From: a bacterium | Lineage (GTDB): Bacteria > Hydrothermota > UBA3073 > JACQXS01 | Assembly: GCA_030605695.1 (NCBI GenBank) | Contig: JAUWHX010000075.1 | Span: forward strand, 1 to 34,815 | Length of the DNA stretch: 34,815 bases | Direction of reading: 5' to 3' | In this document: piece by piece, positions 31,539 through 34,815 of the stretch | Layout: the number at the start of each line of letters is the position of its first letter | Position numbering within the stretch: position 1 is the first letter of the stretch | Program-made: the position numbers and the translations under genes | Notes under the pieces: model-generated | The model's input: the letters and a program-made list of their open reading frames with translations, nothing else | What the model was told of the DNA's origin: nothing | The model's database searches: none

Positions 31539-32047
31539 TAGATAAGAGCTATATAGAGAAAGAGTTTAGAGAGCTTCAGAAGATAAAAAATAAGTCTTTT
31601 GAAGAAGGGGTAATAAAGGTATGGATTTTGGGATGCAAAAAAGGAGGATGGGAACGGATAGATGATATTCCATTTACTCTTCTTATACCGACAAAAATAT
31701 CTTTAATCGAGCACACTCGGAGGGTTACACAAATGGCTATTTCTATTGCCGAGAAAAGAAAGGATTTGGATATGGATATTTTAATTGCAGGTGCTTTAAC
31801 TCACGATGTAGGCAAGCTTCTTGAATATACTCGGGAAGGAGACAAGATTGTAAAATCAAGGTTTGGTATGCGAGTTCGTCATCCCATTTCCGGATATGGA
31901 ATTGCACTTGAGTCAGGACTTTCTCAAGAGGTAGCTCATATCATATTTGCTCATTCGCACGAAGGAGACAAGATTGAGAGAAGCCCTGAAGCAATTGTAG
32001 TTCATCACTGTGACTTTATTGAGTTTGAGATAGCAAAAACAATTTAA
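31535..32047 (+). CDS. HD-domain phosphohydrolase
   Basis: 170 residues with an HD metal-dependent hydrolase core: first His in SLIEHTRRV, HD pair in AGALTHDVGKLLEY, then further His at RHPISGYG, AHSHEGD and VVHHCDF. This resembles small HD proteins that hydrolyse nucleotides or phosphate esters. The N-terminal ~50 residues (to IPTKI) are a short helical and beta lead. The start ATG overlaps the leuD stop by 4 bp, so it is coupled to the dehydratase. That link has no clear biochemical reason. Substrate unknown. Confidence 0.85.
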   Translation: MIDKSYIEKEFRELQKIKNKSFEEGVIKVWILGCKKGGWERIDDIPFTLLIPTKISLIEHTRRVTQMAISIAEKRKDLDMDILIAGALTHDVGKLLEYTREGDKIVKSRFGMRVRHPISGYGIALESGLSQEVAHIIFAHSHEGDKIERSPEAIVVHHCDFIEFEIAKTI

Positions 32048-32069
32048 CGATTAAGAAAGGGAGGAAAGA

Positions 32070-33233
32070 ATGGAAATAGATACAAAAGTTGTGCATGGAG
32101 GTCAACATCCTGACCCAAGCACTGGGGCTGTTTCGCAACCCATATATCAAACTTCTACTTTTGCTTTTAAGGACGCTGACCACGGTGCAAGATTATTTAA
32201 AAAAGAAGAGAAGGGTTATATTTATACCAGACTTGGAAATCCTAATATAGACCTTCTTGCCCAAAAACTTGCAGTATTAGAAGGTGCTAAGGCAGGACTT
32301 GTTTTTTCATCCGGGAGTGCAGCAATATTTGGAATTATGTTTTGCATTGCTGGCAAAGGAAATAATATCGTCTCTGACAACATAATATACGGTGGCACTT
32401 ATGCACAGTTTATGAAAGTATTACCAAAAACAGGTATAACAACTACTTTTGTTGATGCAACTCAGGTTGAAGAGCTTGAACAGTCTATTAAGCCCGATAC
32501 TAAACTTATTTTCATAGAGACCCCTGCCAATCCTACTTTAAAGATAATAGATATTGCTAAATGTGCTGAGATTGCTCATAAGCATAATATACCTCTTGTG
32601 GTGGACAACACTTTTGCAACTCCTTGCCTCCAGAGGCCAATTGAGCATAAAGCTGATATAGTTGTTCATTCAATGACTAAATATCTTACTGGACACGGAG
32701 ATTCTATCGGTGGTGTTGTAGTTGGGAAAGAAGAGGTTATAAAAGAATTGAAAGTGCTGAATGATTTGGGAGCCTGTTATAATCCTTTTGGAGCGTGGCT
32801 TACTTTGCGAGGACTTAAGACGCTTGCAGTAAGAGTTGAACGACATTCTAAAAATGCTATGGAACTCGCAAAATTCCTTGAGACTCATTCTAAAGTGGAG
32901 AAAGTTTATTATCCGGGACTTGCCTCTCATCCGGGTTATGAGATTGCCAGACGACAGATGAGTGATTTTGGAGGAATGGTGAGTTTTGAAGTCCGTGGCG
33001 GAAGAGAAGCAGGGAAAACTTTGATAAACTCCGTCAAGCTTTGTATTGTTGCGGTGAGTCTTGGGGACACGGATACTCTTATAGAACATCCCGCGAGTAT
33101 GACTCACTCTTCGTATTCAGATGAAGAATGTCTGAAAGTTGGAATTAAGCCTGGACTTGTGAGAATCTCTGTTGGGATAGAAAACATTAAGGATATAATT
33201 GCTGATTTAGAGCGGGGATTGGACAAAATATGA
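32070..33233 (+). CDS. Trans-sulfuration PLP enzyme (methionine gamma-lyase/cystathionine synthase-lyase family)
   Basis: 387 residues, fold type I PLP enzyme of Cys/Met metabolism. Family motifs: QPIYQTSTFAF, YTRLGNPN, LEGAKAGLVFSSGSAAI, VVDNTFATPCLQRP, and SMTKYLTGHGDSIGG with the PLP lysine at about residue 204. The C-terminal domain has HPGYEIARRQMSDFGGMVSFEV and TLIEHPASMTHSS. The fold resembles methionine gamma-lyase most, but the conserved active-site Cys (YGCTF) is Gly here (YGGTY), so the choice among methionine gamma-lyase, cystathionine gamma-synthase or -lyase, and O-acetylhomoserine enzymes is open. Good ribosome site (gggagga) 22 bp after the HD gene. Confidence 0.88.
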   Translation: MEIDTKVVHGGQHPDPSTGAVSQPIYQTSTFAFKDADHGARLFKKEEKGYIYTRLGNPNIDLLAQKLAVLEGAKAGLVFSSGSAAIFGIMFCIAGKGNNIVSDNIIYGGTYAQFMKVLPKTGITTTFVDATQVEELEQSIKPDTKLIFIETPANPTLKIIDIAKCAEIAHKHNIPLVVDNTFATPCLQRPIEHKADIVVHSMTKYLTGHGDSIGGVVVGKEEVIKELKVLNDLGACYNPFGAWLTLRGLKTLAVRVERHSKNAMELAKFLETHSKVEKVYYPGLASHPGYEIARRQMSDFGGMVSFEVRGGREAGKTLINSVKLCIVAVSLGDTDTLIEHPASMTHSSYSDEECLKVGIKPGLVRISVGIENIKDIIADLERGLDKI

Positions 33234-33242
33234 AAAAAAACA

Positions 33243-33270
33243 TTGACAAAAGATTTATAGATAATAATAA
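33243..33270 (+). promoter_or_regulatory. Promoter of outer-membrane beta-barrel gene
   Basis: TTGACA (33243-33248), 16-base spacer, TAATAA (33265-33270). It gives a ~125-nt leader, with a taaggggaggtgat stretch close to a full anti-16S complement at 33279-33292. Confidence 0.6.
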
Positions 33271-33302
33271 TAAATAATTAAGGGGAGGTGATGCATATAG
33301 AG

Positions 33303-33354
33303 AATCTTTTCCTTTCTTCTGTTAAGTGGAGGCGCAAAAGAAAGGAACAAGATT
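33303..33354 (+). promoter_or_regulatory. Long leader hairpin upstream of beta-barrel gene
   Basis: Arms 33303-33318 and 33338-33354 pair perfectly over 16 bp with a single bulged C (33348). The 19-base loop holds a gtggagg sequence. No T-run follows, so it is more likely a stability or translation-control element than a terminator. Confidence 0.75.
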
Positions 33355-33400
33355 AAGTCTTCCGCAAACAAGAAAAAAGTACTTTTTAGGAGGGGGAAAA

Positions 33401-34060
33401 ATGAAAAGAGGATTAATTATATTAGCAACAGTTTTTGGTTTAGCAACTGCTTCTTTTTCTCAGGTGTCCATTGGGGTAAATGTCCCATTTTCAGGCAGTT
33501 CGTTAAAATCAGGTGAGGAAGTAAAAAATACTGAGTCATGGGCAGGTGTCTATGGAACAATTGAAGTCGGTTTCTTCTCAGTTTATCGTAATTACACCTG
33601 TCCTGGTGGAGGAGAAATTACGAAACAACTTGGCAATACTCCTGTTCTTGGAGTTGAATTAAAATATGGTCCGCAGTTTAGTCTCGGTGGAAAGGATACA
33701 AAAAATGATTCAACAACAAGAGAGTATAAAAACGATGGGAATGTAATTGCCGTTGTTTTGAAATACTATTTCCCTATGGCTGAAGAATCACCTTTTCACA
33801 TTTATGCAGGTGCAGGACCTGAAGTTTCTATGATTATCAGAAAAGAAAAGGATGAAGATGGCAATTATGATGATGAAGGAAAAGAGCTCACCAATGTCAG
33901 GTTCTTTGCTCCTTTAGGGTTCGATTACGATGTCAATGAAGAGAAAACTGCGAAGTTAGGTGTTTTTGGTAGTCTTGCATATACTCTATCAAGCAATTTA
34001 GTAAGGAGCGGAACCACTGTAAATTATACCGTAGGTGCAGGACTTAAATATTGTTTCTAA
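33401..34060 (+). CDS. Outer-membrane beta-barrel protein
   Basis: 219 residues from the ATG at 33401, chosen because an aggaggggg ribosome site is close upstream and a signal peptide starts here (MKRGLIILATVFGLATASFS, then Q). The frame is open to a GTG 25 codons earlier, but that is in the leader hairpin. The mature part alternates polar and aromatic residues: VYGTIEVGFFSVYRNY, LGVELKYGPQFSLGG, VIAVVLKYYF, HIYAGAGPEVSMII, and ends VGAGLKYCF with a terminal Phe, the usual barrel ending. It fits a small eight-stranded outer-membrane barrel (OmpA/OmpW-like). It likely sits in the outer membrane; role unknown. Confidence 0.78.
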   Translation: MKRGLIILATVFGLATASFSQVSIGVNVPFSGSSLKSGEEVKNTESWAGVYGTIEVGFFSVYRNYTCPGGGEITKQLGNTPVLGVELKYGPQFSLGGKDTKNDSTTREYKNDGNVIAVVLKYYFPMAEESPFHIYAGAGPEVSMIIRKEKDEDGNYDDEGKELTNVRFFAPLGFDYDVNEEKTAKLGVFGSLAYTLSSNLVRSGTTVNYTVGAGLKYCF

Positions 34061-34102
34061 TAACTTACCATATAGCTTCTGAATAAATAGGGTTCTTGTA
34101 TC

Positions 34103-34129
34103 TTGAGAAAAGAACATATATTTTAATAT
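34103..34129 (+). promoter_or_regulatory. Possible promoter of meaB
   Basis: TTGAGA (34103-34108), 15-base spacer, TAATAT (34124-34129). A TTGACT at 34133 also occurs, but its -10 would overlap the start codon. No ribosome site before the ATG. Confidence 0.4.
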
Positions 34130-34156
34130 TTCTTGACTTCCCTTCTCTACCCACAT

Positions 34157-34815
34157 ATGGATATTGTCAAGAAGCTTCTAAAAGGGGATAAACGAACACT
34201 TGCGCGTGCAATTAGTGAAGTTGAGGACGGGAATACCTCTATTTTAAGGGAGATTTATCCACACACTGGCAACGCTTATTATATTGGGATAACCGGCCCT
34301 CCCGGAGCAGGCAAATCCACAATCGTTGATAAACTCACTTCTAAATTACTTGTTCGTGATAAAAAGATAGGGATTATTGGTGTTGACCCAACCTCACCAT
34401 TTTCCGGTGGTGCTTTGCTTGGTGACCGCATCAGGATGTCGGACATTGCGACAAAAGAGGGCGTGTTTATCCGAAGTATGGCATCCAGAGGAAATCTTGG
34501 CGGATTGGCTCACACTACGAAAAATGTGGCATTACTTTTTGACGCCGCTGGTATGGATTACATATTCATAGAAACAGTGGGAGTTGGGCAGGTGGAGCTT
34601 GATATTGCCGGAGTGTGTGATACCACGATTGTAGCTCTTGTTCCCGAGTCTGGCGATTCAATCCAAACAATGAAAGCAGGGCTGTTAGAGATTGCTGATA
34701 TAATTGTGGTAAATAAAGCTGACAGAGATGGAGCAGACCGCATAGTTGCCGAACTTAGATTTGTTTCGGAGATGAGAGTGAAAACGCAGGGCTGGGAATA
34801 TCCTGTGATGAAAAC
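34157..34815 (+). CDS. meaB: MeaB/ArgK-family GTPase, 3' end outside window
   Basis: 219 codons of a G3E-family GTPase that protects and loads methylmalonyl-CoA mutase (or another B12 mutase). The N-terminal helix DIVKKLLKGDKRTLARAISEVE is typical. The P-loop is GPPGAGKST (47-55), followed by GVDPTSPFSGGALLGDRIRM, the switch region GVFIRSMASRGNLGGLA, ETVGVGQVELDI and NKAD. The C-terminal dimerisation part is outside the window. The start fits the family exactly. A mutase gene is not seen in the window. Loss of the end means length cannot be compared. Confidence 0.93.
   Translation, partial: MDIVKKLLKGDKRTLARAISEVEDGNTSILREIYPHTGNAYYIGITGPPGAGKSTIVDKLTSKLLVRDKKIGIIGVDPTSPFSGGALLGDRIRMSDIATKEGVFIRSMASRGNLGGLAHTTKNVALLFDAAGMDYIFIETVGVGQVELDIAGVCDTTIVALVPESGDSIQTMKAGLLEIADIIVVNKADRDGADRIVAELRFVSEMRVKTQGWEYPVMK

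Noticed and set aside
33291-33356. Short leader peptide (21 codons) after the gaggtg site
   Set aside because: The ATG is only about two bases from the ribosome site, and the peptide shows no attenuation-type codon run; the hairpin explains the sequence better.
33326-33400. GTG start 25 codons upstream of the beta-barrel protein
   Set aside because: It falls in the leader hairpin, and the ATG at 33401 has a ribosome site and signal peptide.

Overview
The window is A+T-rich bacterial DNA, most likely from an uncultured anaerobe of the FCB/candidate-phylum type (WOR-3/Stahlbacteria-like is my best guess). The pointers are many TPR lipoproteins, a secreted beta-propeller-like protein with a Bacteroidetes/FCB-style C-terminal sorting domain, a Gld-type ABC exporter, a large archaeal-style redox operon built from HdrA, MvhD and FrhB-like proteins, and a MeaB GTPase. 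The lineage is inferred from gene content; there is no rRNA here.

Layout. 1-3492 (minus): the 5' part of an AmrS-type radical SAM gene, two tandem paralogous TPR genes and accD. 3657-4770 (plus): a MoxR ATPase and tRNA-Leu(CAA). 5022-8916 (minus): a Gld-like ABC operon (ATPase, fused permease/auxiliary protein, DUF4340). 9074-9598 (minus): rpiB. 9769-14818 (plus): TPR lipoprotein, large-type purL and pncC. 14935-18587 (minus): a FlgM-like protein, a SprA-like HExxH metalloprotease and valS. 18740-26189 (plus): a nine-gene redox/sulfur operon (DsrE, TusA, MvhD, short HdrA, long HdrA, lipoprotein, two FrhB-like proteins, second MvhD). 26411-27451 (plus): a CsgG/FlgO-like plus beta-barrel protein. 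27572-29305 (minus): the secreted propeller protein. 29863-33233 (plus): LeuC/LeuD-type dehydratase, HD hydrolase and a Cys/Met-metabolism PLP enzyme. 33401-34060 (plus): an outer-membrane beta-barrel. 34157-end: partial meaB.

Two things stand out. First, arrays of tandem 7-bp repeats (a few of 8 bp) are scattered through the window, with unit sequences that differ from place to place. Many lie in frame inside conserved genes (purL five arrays, valS four, one each in leuC, hdrA and a TPR lipoprotein gene), always in apparent linkers or loops; others form intergenic DNA and even supply stop codons. Second, the redox operon has no HdrB, HdrC or hydrogenase gene, but has sulfur-carrier proteins and a duplicate of each electron-transfer module. 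Its two HdrA paralogs have complementary domain losses, so that together they rebuild one complete HdrA. Its promoter block is duplicated, without gaps, upstream of the CsgG-like gene.

Six transcription units (accD, moxR, gldA, rpiB, the SprA-like gene, valS) have a TTGACA/TTGACT -35 and a -10 placed only 6-9 bases before the start codon with no ribosome binding site, which suggests leaderless mRNAs. Most other genes that begin a unit carry a good Shine-Dalgarno sequence.
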